64,000 bases of DNA from contig NZ_JAAOTJ010000001.1 of NCBI RefSeq assembly GCF_011297335.1, positions 124,001 to 188,000 on the forward strand, written 5' to 3'. Below, one piece after another: positions 1-8,386 of the stretch (position 1 is its first letter; each line of letters opens with the position of its first letter). The notes beneath the pieces are model-generated. The model was not told the DNA's origin, ran no database searches, and saw only the letters and a list, made by a program, of their open reading frames with translations. The stretch is from Catellatospora methionotrophica (GTDB taxonomy: Bacteria; Actinomycetota; Actinomycetes; Mycobacteriales; Micromonosporaceae). The position numbers and the translations under genes were made by a program.

Positions 1-1
1 C

Positions 2-37
2 ATCACCCGCATCCAGGTGGACGCCGATGACCGCTGA
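2..37 (+). CDS. 3' end of an upstream gene (partial)
   Basis: Frame 2 from the window edge reads ITRIQVDADDR and stops at 35-37. It overlaps the start of the next gene by 11 bases, as adjacent genes in this operon also do. Too little is present to name a function. It indicates that the operon continues to the left of the window. Confidence 0.45.
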   Translation: MTRIQVDADDR

Positions 38-1226
38 ACCGCTGCCCGAGGCCCGACTGGACTGGCCCGGCGTCGTCGTGGTCGGCGGCGGCGTCACCGG
101 GCTGCTGACCGCGCTGGAACTGGACCGGCGGGGCATCGCCGCGCTGGTCCTCGACCAGGCCGCCGCCTGCTGCGCACAGAGCGGCCAGGCACACGGATGG
201 CTGCACCGCGGCGGCATCTTCCCCGACACCGGCACCGCCGATGTGGAACTGCTCGACCAGGGCGCGCGAGCCTGGGCGCGGCTGCTCGACCAGCACCCCG
301 ACCCGGCGGCGGTCGACTGCCGGGTGGGCGGCCTGCACCCGCGCACCCTCGACGCGGTCACCGCGGTGTGGCGGCACCTGCGGCTGCCGTACCAGCACGC
401 CACGCCCGGCGCCGCCTGCGCGTGGGCCCTGCACGCCCCCGAACGCGCCGTCGTGCCCCTGCGGGTGCTGCGTCCGCTCCTGGCGGGCACACGGGTGGCC
501 CTGCGCCGGGCCGAGGCGACAGGCATCACCGCGTACGGGAACACGGCCCGCTCCCTGACCGTCCGCGCCGGGCAGCGGCTGTTCCGGGTGAACGCCGACG
601 CGTTCGTCCTGGCCGCCGGTGCCGGGATCGCCGCACTGCTGCCCCGCGCCGCGCCCGCCGACCGGCTCGCCCACCGCCTGTCGTTCATGCTGGTGGCCCG
701 GTCGGCGGCCGCGCCGGCACACGCGCTGGCCATCCCGGAGCAGGAGGCCCTGGGCCTGTTCACCGTGCCGCGCACCGGCGGCGGGCACCGCTACAGCCTG
801 CTGTCGAACTTCATCAGCTACGCGCCCACCGCCGACCTGGGCCACAGCCGCGCCAACTGGCTGTCCGGCATCGCGCCCACGGTCCTTCGGTTCCTGCCAG
901 GGCTGTGGGAGTCGCCAGACACCCGCTGGGGGGTGTACGCGGCGGTCAAGGCGGAGCCGACCCGGCCCGTCGCGCTCGGCGCGCCCACCATGGCCCTACT
1001 GCCCACCGGTCACGCGAACGTGGCCGCGGGCGTGCCCGGCAAACTCGTGCTCGCCCCGCTACTGGCCCAGGCCCTGGCCGAGGCGGTGAGCGGACACGCC
1101 CGCCCGGCCCCCGCCACACCGGCCGCCGCACCGGACGCGCTGCCCGACCTCCCGTGGGGACCCGAGGAGTGGGAGATCACCGCCCTGGTACGCCGGTCGA
1201 CCCTGTTCGCCGGGGAGGCCCCGTGA
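27..1226 (+). CDS. FAD-dependent oxidoreductase (DAO/GlyOx type)
   Basis: A 399-residue flavoprotein of the glycine/D-amino-acid oxidase superfamily. The N-terminal dinucleotide-binding fold is clear: hydrophobic strand then GGGVTG at residues 20-25, followed by an acidic strand end (VLD). A second FAD-contact stretch (FVLAAGAGIAALLP) lies near residue 200. The family oxidises amines or amino acids using FAD; the substrate here is unknown. It is the first complete gene of an operon with three glycosyltransferases, an aminotransferase and a sugar-kinase-like protein, so oxidation of an amino or hydroxyl group on a sugar or aglycone is inferred. The ATG at 27 overlaps the end of the preceding gene, and the stop overlaps the next start (GTGA). 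Confidence 0.8.
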   Translation: MTAEPLPEARLDWPGVVVVGGGVTGLLTALELDRRGIAALVLDQAAACCAQSGQAHGWLHRGGIFPDTGTADVELLDQGARAWARLLDQHPDPAAVDCRVGGLHPRTLDAVTAVWRHLRLPYQHATPGAACAWALHAPERAVVPLRVLRPLLAGTRVALRRAEATGITAYGNTARSLTVRAGQRLFRVNADAFVLAAGAGIAALLPRAAPADRLAHRLSFMLVARSAAAPAHALAIPEQEALGLFTVPRTGGGHRYSLLSNFISYAPTADLGHSRANWLSGIAPTVLRFLPGLWESPDTRWGVYAAVKAEPTRPVALGAPTMALLPTGHANVAAGVPGKLVLAPLLAQALAEAVSGHARPAPATPAAAPDALPDLPWGPEEWEITALVRRSTLFAGEAP

Positions 1227-2299
1227 GACTGGCGATCGTCGCCGACGCCTGCCTGCCGACCGCCGACGACTGGTCGCGCAACCCCCGCACGCTGGCCGAG
1301 GGCCTCACCGGGCTCGGCCACGAGGTGACGCTGCTGGCCACCGCGTCCGGCACGCCGACCGCCGCCGACCACACCGGACGGCACGCCCGAGCACTGCTGT
1401 CGCCCTGCGGCGCCGACACCGGTCAGGCGCTGACACTGCTGCGGCCGGGCTGCGACACGGTGCTGTCCCTCGGCACCGCAGCGCCGACCGCCGCCGCTGT
1501 GCTGGCCGCGACCCTCGGCATCCCCCTGGCCGTGTTCCTGCCGCCCCGGCTGTTCGACGCCGACCCGCCGCCCGCCGGCTACGGGCGGCTGCTGTGCCGG
1601 CACCTGCCCGCCGCGATGCTGATCACCGAGAGCCGCCGCCAGCTGGCCACGGCCCGGCACCACGGCGCCGACCCGCACCGCGTCTTCGTCGTGCCGCCCG
1701 GCATCGACGTCGGCCCGCCGCCCGCGCCCGGCGGCCGCGGCGACGACGGACGGCTGCGCCTGCTGGTCGACGCCACCGGCACCGCCGCCCAGGAGCAGCG
1801 ATTCCTCGCCGACGTGCTGGCCACCCTGGCGGCGGGACGGCACCGCATCCACACGACCGTGCTCGGCGACGGCACGACCGGCCACCTCTGGGACGGGCGA
1901 CCCGACACCGCCGTACTCACGCCATCCGACACCGCCGCGCTGGCGGGCCTGTACCACGACGCCGACGTGATCCTCGTGCCCGGCGGCGGCGACCGCACGG
2001 TCGCGCTGCTGCGCGCGATGGCGGCAGGTCGCGCGCTGCTGGCCGCCGACAGCCCGGCCGTCCAGGACACCGTCGGCACCACCCGCAACGGCATGCTCGC
2101 CCGCGCCGGGGACCCGCACGAATGGGTCGACAAGCTCGACTACCTGCTCGACGGGCACGCCCTGCGCCTGCACCTGGGCCGCGGGGCACGCCTGCACGCC
2201 GAGACCCACCACAGCCTCGCGCAGACCCTGCGTGAGCTGGACACCCGCCTGGTGTCGCTCGCCGCCTCGTGGCGGTACCCGGAACCGGCAGGAAGCTGA
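1223..2299 (+). CDS. GT4-like glycosyltransferase
   Basis: A 358-residue protein with the GT-B layout of family 4 glycosyltransferases. The N-terminus (MRLAIVADACLP) and the glycine-rich TLAEGLTGLGHEVTLL match the acceptor domain. The C-terminal nucleotide-sugar domain carries AMAAGRALLAAD and NGMLARAGD. The usual first Glu of the EX7E motif appears to be Arg (LLRAMA), so catalysis may be altered. The reading frame is open far upstream, but GTG at 1223 overlaps the preceding stop as GTGA and matches the family N-terminus, so the longer version is rejected. No signal peptide; cytoplasmic. Confidence 0.8.
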   Translation: MRLAIVADACLPTADDWSRNPRTLAEGLTGLGHEVTLLATASGTPTAADHTGRHARALLSPCGADTGQALTLLRPGCDTVLSLGTAAPTAAAVLAATLGIPLAVFLPPRLFDADPPPAGYGRLLCRHLPAAMLITESRRQLATARHHGADPHRVFVVPPGIDVGPPPAPGGRGDDGRLRLLVDATGTAAQEQRFLADVLATLAAGRHRIHTTVLGDGTTGHLWDGRPDTAVLTPSDTAALAGLYHDADVILVPGGGDRTVALLRAMAAGRALLAADSPAVQDTVGTTRNGMLARAGDPHEWVDKLDYLLDGHALRLHLGRGARLHAETHHSLAQTLRELDTRLVSLAASWRYPEPAGS

Positions 2300-2306
2300 G
2301 GGAGAC

Positions 2307-3263
2307 GTGAACGACGCACAGAACGGCACCGTATGGGCCGACGGGGCCCTGCGGCCCTGGTCGGCGCTGGCGGTGCCGCTGATGTCCGACGCCGTGCTGC
2401 GTTCGGTGGCCGTCTTCGAGGGGATGCGCGCCGACCGCGCCGACGACGGCGGCATCCGGCTGCTGGCCGGTGCCGCCCACGCCCGGCGGCTGCTGGCCAG
2501 CGCCCGCGCGCTGCGGCTGCCCGTGGCGTACGGCACCGACGAGATCCTCGCCGCCGCGGCCGAGGTCGCCCGCGCCGAACTCGACGCGACCGGGGCCCGC
2601 ACCGCGTACGTGCGGCCCATGGCGCTGGGCGCCCGCCTGACAGCGCAGGCCGGCCCGTGCAGCCTCACCATCGCGGCGTTCGCGCAGGCCGACGACTCCC
2701 CCGGCACCGTGCGGGCGCAGCTCAGCGCGCTGCGCCGGCCGAGCCCGGACGCGCTGCCGCCGCAGCTCAAGGCCGTGGCCAACTACCAGCTGTCGCGGCT
2801 GGCCCGGCTGGCCGCGCAGGCCGCCGGATACGACGACGCGATCCTGCTCAACGCCCAGGGCCGCCTGGCCGAGGCGGCCGGAGCCGCCGTGCTCGTCGAG
2901 CACGGCGGCCGGGTCAGCACGCCCCCCGACTGGGAGGGCTGCCTGGCCTCGATCACCGTCGACGTCGTCGAGCGCATCGCCGCGCACGTGGGCGTGCCGT
3001 TTCGCCGCGAACCGGTCACCACGGCCGCGCTGGCCGCCGCGGACGGCATCGCCCTGGCCGGGACCCTGGCCGCCCTCACCGAGGTGACCCGCCTGGACGA
3101 CCTGACGGTCCCCCATGGACCGGCGCTGGCGACCCTGCGCCGGCACTACCTCGACGCGCTGGCCGGGGGGCCGCTCGCGCCGCTGCTGGAGTACGCGTCG
3201 TTCCCGCCGCCCGAACCGGACACCACCGCCGCCCAGACGAGGAGCACCACGGCACATGGCTGA
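2307..3263 (+). CDS. Class IV PLP aminotransferase (branched-chain aminotransferase-like)
   Basis: A 318-residue fold-type IV PLP enzyme, the family of branched-chain aminotransferase and aminodeoxychorismate lyase. The likely PLP lysine is K155 in PPQLKAVANYQ and the conserved Glu is E189 in GRLAEAAGAAV. The N-terminal DAVLRSVAVFEGMR matches the family substrate loop. GTG at 2307 follows GAGGGAGA at good distance; an in-frame ATG at 2232 lies inside the previous gene and is less likely. Within a sugar-modifying operon it may install an amino group or supply an amino-acid building block; this is inference. Confidence 0.8.
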   Translation: MNDAQNGTVWADGALRPWSALAVPLMSDAVLRSVAVFEGMRADRADDGGIRLLAGAAHARRLLASARALRLPVAYGTDEILAAAAEVARAELDATGARTAYVRPMALGARLTAQAGPCSLTIAAFAQADDSPGTVRAQLSALRRPSPDALPPQLKAVANYQLSRLARLAAQAAGYDDAILLNAQGRLAEAAGAAVLVEHGGRVSTPPDWEGCLASITVDVVERIAAHVGVPFRREPVTTAALAAADGIALAGTLAALTEVTRLDDLTVPHGPALATLRRHYLDALAGGPLAPLLEYASFPPPEPDTTAAQTRSTTAHG

Positions 3264-4140
3264 CCTGCTCGCAGCGACCCTGCACCAGTGGGGTGCCTTC
3301 GCCCGGCACCCCGTCGACCGGCTCGAATCCCGCTCCGGGGCCGGCGTGCACGCGGTGCTGACCGCCGACGGCGCCGAGGCGTACGTCAAACTCACCCCCG
3401 CCGACCGCGGCCCGCACGCGCTGGCCGCCGCCCGGCGCGAACTGCGCTTCTACCGGGAACTCGCGCCCGCTGTCGCGGTCGGCACACCGGGGCTGCTCGC
3501 CCACGCCGACACCGGTGACGCCGTCGCGCTGCTGCTGGCCGCGGCCGGCGTCGCGCGCGAACCCCGGTCGTGGACCGCCGCCGGCTGGGCGGGCCTGGGC
3601 CGCGACCTGGCCCGCCTGCACCGCACGCCCGCCCCGGACTGGCAGCGGCCCGACGACCTGCGCGACGCCATGGCCGCAGCCGACCTGAGCGCTGTCGAGG
3701 CCTTCTGGCGGCCGACCCTGCCCCGGCTGGCCGAACTCGTCGACCGGCGCGACGAGCTCCGCCGGCAGGCTGCGGCGCTGCCGCCCGCGTTCATCCACGG
3801 CGACTGCCACACCGGCAACATCACGCTGGTCGGCGACCGCCGCCACCTGCTCGACTGGCAGGTCTGCGGCACCGGCCGACCGGCCGCTGATCTGGCGTTC
3901 CTCAACGTGCGCGCCGCCCCCGGCGGGGTGAGCGCGCCGCCCGACCTGCTCGACGGCTACCTCGCCGAGCAGCCGCACGACCCGGCCGTCACCCGGCTGG
4001 CGGTGCTGGCCGAGGAGCTGTCCGTGTACGTGTTCCAGTGGCCGCCGTTCGCCGCGTACAACACCGCGGCGGGGGTCGAGCACGTCCGGCGGCGGGCCCG
4101 CGCCCTGCACGACCGGTGGTTCGACGGGACGGCGGCATGA
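3256..4140 (+). CDS. APH-family phosphotransferase
   Basis: A 294-residue kinase of the aminoglycoside phosphotransferase/choline kinase superfamily. HGDCHTGN at 181-188 is the catalytic Brenner motif and D200 in LLDWQ is the metal-binding Asp. The N-terminal lobe has a candidate ATP lysine in AYVKLTP. It overlaps the preceding gene by 8 bases and has GAGGAG about 11 bases upstream. In this context it could phosphorylate a sugar or aminosugar intermediate, or act as self-protection for a glycosidic product; neither role can be decided from sequence. Confidence 0.8.
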   Translation: MADLLAATLHQWGAFARHPVDRLESRSGAGVHAVLTADGAEAYVKLTPADRGPHALAAARRELRFYRELAPAVAVGTPGLLAHADTGDAVALLLAAAGVAREPRSWTAAGWAGLGRDLARLHRTPAPDWQRPDDLRDAMAAADLSAVEAFWRPTLPRLAELVDRRDELRRQAAALPPAFIHGDCHTGNITLVGDRRHLLDWQVCGTGRPAADLAFLNVRAAPGGVSAPPDLLDGYLAEQPHDPAVTRLAVLAEELSVYVFQWPPFAAYNTAAGVEHVRRRARALHDRWFDGTAA

Positions 4141-5297
4141 GACTGCTCTGCATGCCGTACCCCTCCGCCTCCGGCACCTGGGGCTGCACCATCTACATGC
4201 TCGCCGTCGCGCAGGCTGCCCGGCGGCGCGGGCACGAGGTCGTGTTCCACGCCTGCCCGCCCAGCTCCAGCCTGCTCACCGACAACGCGTTCCCGGTACG
4301 CGGCTTCGGCGGCGCGACCGGCACGGGCACGGTCGGCGCGATCGGCGACATCTACGACGTGTTCACCACCCTCGGCATGGACGACCCCGGCTACTGGCGG
4401 CACCTGCTCGACCTCGAACACGACGTGATCGCCGACGTGCGCCCCGACGCCATCCTCACCGACATGCGGCCCACCGCCCTCATCTCCGCCCGCCGCCACG
4501 GCGTGCCGTCCGTGGCCATGGCCTCGGTGGGCACCGACCCCCGGACACAGGCCAGGCCGTACGGGCACCCGCTGGACGACCTCGCCCGCGACAGCGCCCG
4601 GGTCCACGCCGGGCTGTCCGTCGACTCGTTCACCGAACTGCTGTTCTGGTCCGCCGACCGCAAGATCGCCAGCAGCTTCGAGCGGTTCGAACCGGAGCTG
4701 GCCGACGTGCCCGCGCTGCGCTACATCGGCTACCTCGACGGCACCAACCGGCGCGGACTCGACGGCCTGCCGCCCCGGCCGCAGCGGCTGGTTCTGGCAT
4801 ACCTGAGCACCGTCGGCTGGAACACCCAGACCATGGTCCGCTCCCTGGCCCGCAGCGCCGCACTGGCCGGCGTCGAGATCTGGTGCGTGACCAACGCCAA
4901 CGGCCGCATCCAGGACGTCGACCCGCGCCTGCGCCTTTTCGACTACCTGCCGCTGGACGAGCTGCTACCCGAGTGCCGCGGCCTGCTGTTCCACGGCGGG
5001 CAGGGCAGCGCGCTGGCGTCGCTGTTCCACGGCGTGCCCGCCATCGCCTGCCCCGGGCAGAACTTCGAGCGCCGCTACAACGCCGACCGCATCCAGGCCC
5101 TGGGCTGCGGCATCCACGCCGGTGTGCTGGACCTGCGGCCCCGCGCGCTGTCGGCGATGATCGCCAGGATCGTGGACGACCCCGGTTTCAGCGCCGCCGC
5201 GACCACCGCGCAGCGGGAGCTGCGCGCCCTGCCCGGTGCCGACGGCGCCGTCGACCACATCGAGTCCCTGGGGGCCGCCCGCCATGCCCGAGCATGA
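4137..5297 (+). CDS. GT1 (UGT/MGT-type) glycosyltransferase
   Basis: A 386-residue GT-B enzyme resembling macrolide- and antibiotic-type glycosyltransferases. The N-terminal half reads LLCMPYPSASGTWGCTIYMLAVAQAARRRGHEV. The C-terminal donor-binding part, about residues 283-325, holds FHGGQGSALASLFHGVPAIACP followed by RRYNADRI, the expected nucleotide-sugar signature. ATG at 4137 overlaps the preceding stop (ATGA), which supports translational coupling. It probably transfers a sugar to a small-molecule acceptor in the cytoplasm. Confidence 0.8.
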   Translation: MRLLCMPYPSASGTWGCTIYMLAVAQAARRRGHEVVFHACPPSSSLLTDNAFPVRGFGGATGTGTVGAIGDIYDVFTTLGMDDPGYWRHLLDLEHDVIADVRPDAILTDMRPTALISARRHGVPSVAMASVGTDPRTQARPYGHPLDDLARDSARVHAGLSVDSFTELLFWSADRKIASSFERFEPELADVPALRYIGYLDGTNRRGLDGLPPRPQRLVLAYLSTVGWNTQTMVRSLARSAALAGVEIWCVTNANGRIQDVDPRLRLFDYLPLDELLPECRGLLFHGGQGSALASLFHGVPAIACPGQNFERRYNADRIQALGCGIHAGVLDLRPRALSAMIARIVDDPGFSAAATTAQRELRALPGADGAVDHIESLGAARHARA

Positions 5298-6147
5298 CCT
5301 CGCCCTGTTCCTGGTCGTCAACGACGCGTACGCGCCTGGCGCCGCCGCGACCCTCGCCTCCGCCGCCGCCGGCTCGTCACGTCCCCTGCGGGCCTACGTC
5401 GTCGACATCGACCTGCGCGAGTCGAGCAAGCGCCGGCTGGAGGCCGCCGGGACGCCGGTCACCTGGCTGCGGCTCGACACCGCCCAGCGGGAACTGCTCG
5501 GCTCGTTCCACCGCCACGACCGCTACACCCACTGGGAGGTGTACACCCGGGTGCTCCTGCCGCTCCTGCTGCCGCCCGGCGTCGACCGGGTCGTCTCCCT
5601 CGACGCCGACACCGTCGTGCTCGGCGACCTCGCCGAACTTGCCGGCCACGACCTCGGCGGCGGCATCCTCGGCGCGGTCGACGACCGGTGGATCGCCGGC
5701 ATGTACGTACGCCGCCTGCTCGGCGCCGACCCGCGACGCCCGCTGCGCATCCCGCGCTACTTCAACGCCGGTGTCATGGTCGTCGACGTCGCCGCGTGGC
5801 GTCGCCACCAGGTCACCGAGCGCACCGTCGCGCTGCTGGGCGAGCACCGGCCGTTCGCCTACTACGAGCAGGACCCGCTGAACCTCCTGCTGGCCGGGCA
5901 GTGGCACGAGCTGCCCGAACCGTGGAACCGGCTGGCGCCCGCACCGCAGGTGACCCCCGCGCCCAGCTCGGCGGTCAACCGGCAGGGCGGCGTGGACCGC
6001 GGGCGGCTGCTCGACGGCGCCCGGATCGTGCACTTCATCGGAACCCGTAAACCGTGGCTGCCGGACACCGGCTACGAGCCGGAACTGCTCGCGGTGTTCG
6101 AACAGTTCGCCGACCGCACCGCACCCGCCCCGGGAACGGGCAGCTGA
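5284..6147 (+). CDS. GT8-family glycosyltransferase
   Basis: A 287-residue GT-A enzyme of family 8, related to lipopolysaccharide galactosyl- and glucosyltransferases and glycogenin. The metal-binding DXD is DAD at 107-109 in SLDADTVVLGDL. RYFNAGVMVVDV is the conserved FN-x-G block, and HFIGTRKPW near the C-terminus matches the HxxGxxKPW donor site. It overlaps the previous gene by 14 bases and ends the operon, convergent with the regulator at 6173. A GT8 enzyme next to GT4 and GT1 enzymes suggests a product with several different sugars. Confidence 0.85.
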   Translation: MPEHDLALFLVVNDAYAPGAAATLASAAAGSSRPLRAYVVDIDLRESSKRRLEAAGTPVTWLRLDTAQRELLGSFHRHDRYTHWEVYTRVLLPLLLPPGVDRVVSLDADTVVLGDLAELAGHDLGGGILGAVDDRWIAGMYVRRLLGADPRRPLRIPRYFNAGVMVVDVAAWRRHQVTERTVALLGEHRPFAYYEQDPLNLLLAGQWHELPEPWNRLAPAPQVTPAPSSAVNRQGGVDRGRLLDGARIVHFIGTRKPWLPDTGYEPELLAVFEQFADRTAPAPGTGS

Positions 6148-6172
6148 CCCGGCCGTCGGCGACGGCAACATG

Positions 6173-6979
6173 TCACGCCGGACCGGGCGGCCCCGCACCC
6201 GGCGGCCGCAGACCGGCAAGACTCAGCTCACCGCGCAGCAACGCGGTGTAGGCGTCGGTCAGCGCGCGGGTCGGCTCGACGCCGAACTCGGCGGCCAGCC
6301 GGGCGCGGGCGGTGCCGAACACGTCCATCGCCTCACCCTGCCTGCCGGTCAGGTAGAGCGCCGTCATCAGCAGAATCGTCAGCCGTTCCCGCAGCGGGTG
6401 CTCACGCTGCAGCGCCATGAGCCCGGGGATGGCCGCGTCGCACTCCCCGAGCCGCACCTTCAGTTCCAGGCGGTGTTCGAGGCAGCCGACGCGGCGTTCC
6501 AGCAGCTGCCTGCGTCGGCTCTCGGCATACGGTCCGGGCAGTCCGGCCAGCGGCTCCCCGGTCCAGCTGCGTTCCGCCTCGGCCAGCAGGTCCGCCGCGC
6601 CGGCCAGGTCGCCGGCCGACTCGGCGGCCGCGGCCAACTCGACCGCGCGGTCGAAGTCGGCGACGTCGGTGCGGGCCTCGCCGAGGCGCAGCCGGTAGCC
6701 GATGCGCAACGTCTCGATCACCGGAGCGTCCCGGCCGCCCTGGGCGGGTTGCAGCGTGCGGCGCAGCCGGTAGATGTACGGCGGGATCAGCTTCGTGCCG
6801 GTGAGCGGCTCGCGGCTTCCCCACACGTTCTGCAGGATCGTCGCCGGGGTGACGACGCGGTCCACGTTGAACAGCAGCGTGGCGAACACCGCCTGCTGGC
6901 GCACCGGTCCGAGGTCGAGCCAGTCCCCGCCGACCTCGGCGTGCACCGGACCCAGTGCCCGGAAACACACGCCCGTCAC
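6173..6979 (-). CDS. SARP-family transcriptional regulator
   Basis: A 268-residue AfsR/SARP-type activator. The N-terminal OmpR-like winged helix (FRALGPVHAEVGGDWLDLGPVRQQAVFATLLF) is followed by the bacterial transcriptional activation (BTAD) helical-repeat domain, about residues 110-255. These proteins usually switch on antibiotic clusters from direct-repeat promoters. It is a small SARP with no NTPase part. GTG at 6979 is used; GTG at 6970 is an alternative that matches the family N-terminus closely. It converges on the glycosyltransferase operon with only 25 bases between stops and is a candidate cluster-situated regulator. Confidence 0.85.
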   Translation of the reverse strand: MTGVCFRALGPVHAEVGGDWLDLGPVRQQAVFATLLFNVDRVVTPATILQNVWGSREPLTGTKLIPPYIYRLRRTLQPAQGGRDAPVIETLRIGYRLRLGEARTDVADFDRAVELAAAAESAGDLAGAADLLAEAERSWTGEPLAGLPGPYAESRRRQLLERRVGCLEHRLELKVRLGECDAAIPGLMALQREHPLRERLTILLMTALYLTGRQGEAMDVFGTARARLAAEFGVEPTRALTDAYTALLRGELSLAGLRPPGAGPPGPA

Positions 6980-7217
6980 CGCGTCGCCCCGCCCGCGTGA
7001 AGGTCTCCCATCAGTCCCCTACCCTGGCGTCGGGCGGCGGCTCCGACGAGCCGCCGCTGGATGACCGAGCCTTCGCGCATGGTCGGCCGCCACCGCGGCA
7101 CGACCTCCCCCAAACATCGAAGCTCCCCAATCTCATCGTACGACGCTCGACATACACGCCGTATACATTGGAGGATGCTGACGCGGACAGTCGGACGAAA
7201 GTCCCAGGTGGCGGCGG

Positions 7218-7388
7218 GTGCGCCTCCAGCCAGCCACCGTGCAGGCGGGCGTCCTCGACGCTGAACTGCTCACCGGCCTGCTGGAGATCAGCCGTCGGCC
7301 CCGGCCGGACCAGCCGGCGGAAGGTTCACAGCGCCGACCGCCGGCCGGTGGGGTGGCGGGGGCGGTCACCGGCAGACTCCACGGATGA
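7218..7388 (+). CDS. Possible small protein, 56 aa (unrecognised)
   Basis: In the roughly 500-base gap between 6979 and 7484, one frame reads VRLQPATVQAGVLDAELLTG and goes on with GLLEISRR before a Pro/Arg-rich tail. GTG at 7218 follows AGGTGG by about 6 bases. The helix-like LDAELLTGLLEI looks protein-like, but composition alone makes such short frames common in this DNA. It could be a remnant. The rest of the gap holds an AT-richer stretch at 7120-7175 and no convincing gene. Confidence 0.25.
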   Translation: MRLQPATVQAGVLDAELLTGLLEISRRPRPDQPAEGSQRRPPAGGVAGAVTGRLHG

Positions 7389-7483
7389 GGGGCCGCCACC
7401 GGTAAAGGACCCGGAAAGGTCACGCGGAGCCTACGCGGCGACAACACTTGTTGTCGCTCCGGCTGAAGCCCTAAGCTGAGGCC

Positions 7484-8254
7484 GTGATCGACAGTGACGT
7501 GCCGGAGCCTGTGCAGCAGGACCAGGTCGACGTCGCGCTCGCCGGTCTGCTGGCCGGCTGGACCGGACCGCCGACACCCGGTGGTCCGTCCAGCCGCGAA
7601 GCGGCACTGGCTCGGCTCGAGGTGCTGTTCAAGCTGCAGACGTCGGTCAACCGGCAGATCACGTCGGCCGCGACCGAAGCCGCCACCGCCGGCGCCAACT
7701 ACGCCCAGCTCGGCGCTGCCTGCAACATCACCCGGCAGGGAGCCCGAAGACGCTGGCCCGGACTCGTCTTCGCCAGAACCAACCCGACTGAACCCGAAGG
7801 AACCACGATGAACGCCGCGCTCGCCCGCACCTACACCGTCCTGCTCATCGAGGACGACGAAGCCGACGCCATGCTCATCGAGGAGGCGCTGCTGGACAAG
7901 GGCGGCGCCCGTGCCGTGAACCGGGCCCGCGACGGCGTCGAGGCGCTGGAGCACCTGCGATCCGCCGACAACACGCGACCGGACCTCATCGTGCTGGACC
8001 TGAACATGCCCCGCATGAACGGCCGCGAACTGCTCGCGGTCCTCAAGAACGACCCCGCGCTGTCGAGCATCCCGATCGTGGTGCTGACCACCTCCGCCGC
8101 CCCCGACGACGTCAACGGCGCCTACCGGGGGCACGCCAACGCCTACGTCACCAAGCCCGTCCAGCTCGACGACTTCATCCGGTCCGTGCAGAGCATCGAC
8201 CAGTTCTTCCTCGACACCGCCATCAACCCCAACGACAGCGGCGCCACGGCCTGA
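7484..8254 (+). CDS. Response regulator with N-terminal HTH-like extension
   Basis: A 256-residue frame. Residues 117-240 form a CheY-like receiver of the Rcp1 type (seen with bacteriophytochromes): acidic D124/D125, phospho-acceptor D172 in VLDLNMP, Thr in VVLTTSA, and K224 in YVTKP. Residues 1-108 are a separate region with a helix-turn-helix-like pattern (ANYAQLGAACNITRQGARRRW, about 71-91) of the small actinobacterial type. A second start, ATG at 7808, has GAAGGA about 7 bases upstream and would make the receiver alone (148 aa). Whether this is a true fusion, two products, or two genes lacking an intervening stop is open. No histidine kinase lies nearby. Confidence 0.75.
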   Translation: MIDSDVPEPVQQDQVDVALAGLLAGWTGPPTPGGPSSREAALARLEVLFKLQTSVNRQITSAATEAATAGANYAQLGAACNITRQGARRRWPGLVFARTNPTEPEGTTMNAALARTYTVLLIEDDEADAMLIEEALLDKGGARAVNRARDGVEALEHLRSADNTRPDLIVLDLNMPRMNGRELLAVLKNDPALSSIPIVVLTTSAAPDDVNGAYRGHANAYVTKPVQLDDFIRSVQSIDQFFLDTAINPNDSGATA

Positions 8255-8386
8255 CCTTCGCCCCTGCGGCGTGTTCGACAGGCCGAGCACCGTGACCGCC
8301 GCCATCAGCCGCCCGGCGAAACTACAGCACGTGACTGTAATCTCACATAACGTCACCACAGTTCAGGCGCGTTCGTTACCGAGTTC

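Noticed and set aside
197-1222. N-terminal extension of the GT4-like gene by 340 codons
   Set aside because: It overlaps the flavoenzyme gene, is rich in Arg/Pro/Ala with no family match, and the GTGA junction at 1223 gives a proper start.
1010-2782. Long minus-strand frame opposite the GT4-like and aminotransferase genes
   Set aside because: Antisense to two recognisable genes, low-complexity translation, typical shadow frame of GC-rich DNA.
7133-8359. 408-codon minus-strand frame opposite the response regulator
   Set aside because: No family-like sequence; the plus strand encodes clear receiver motifs.
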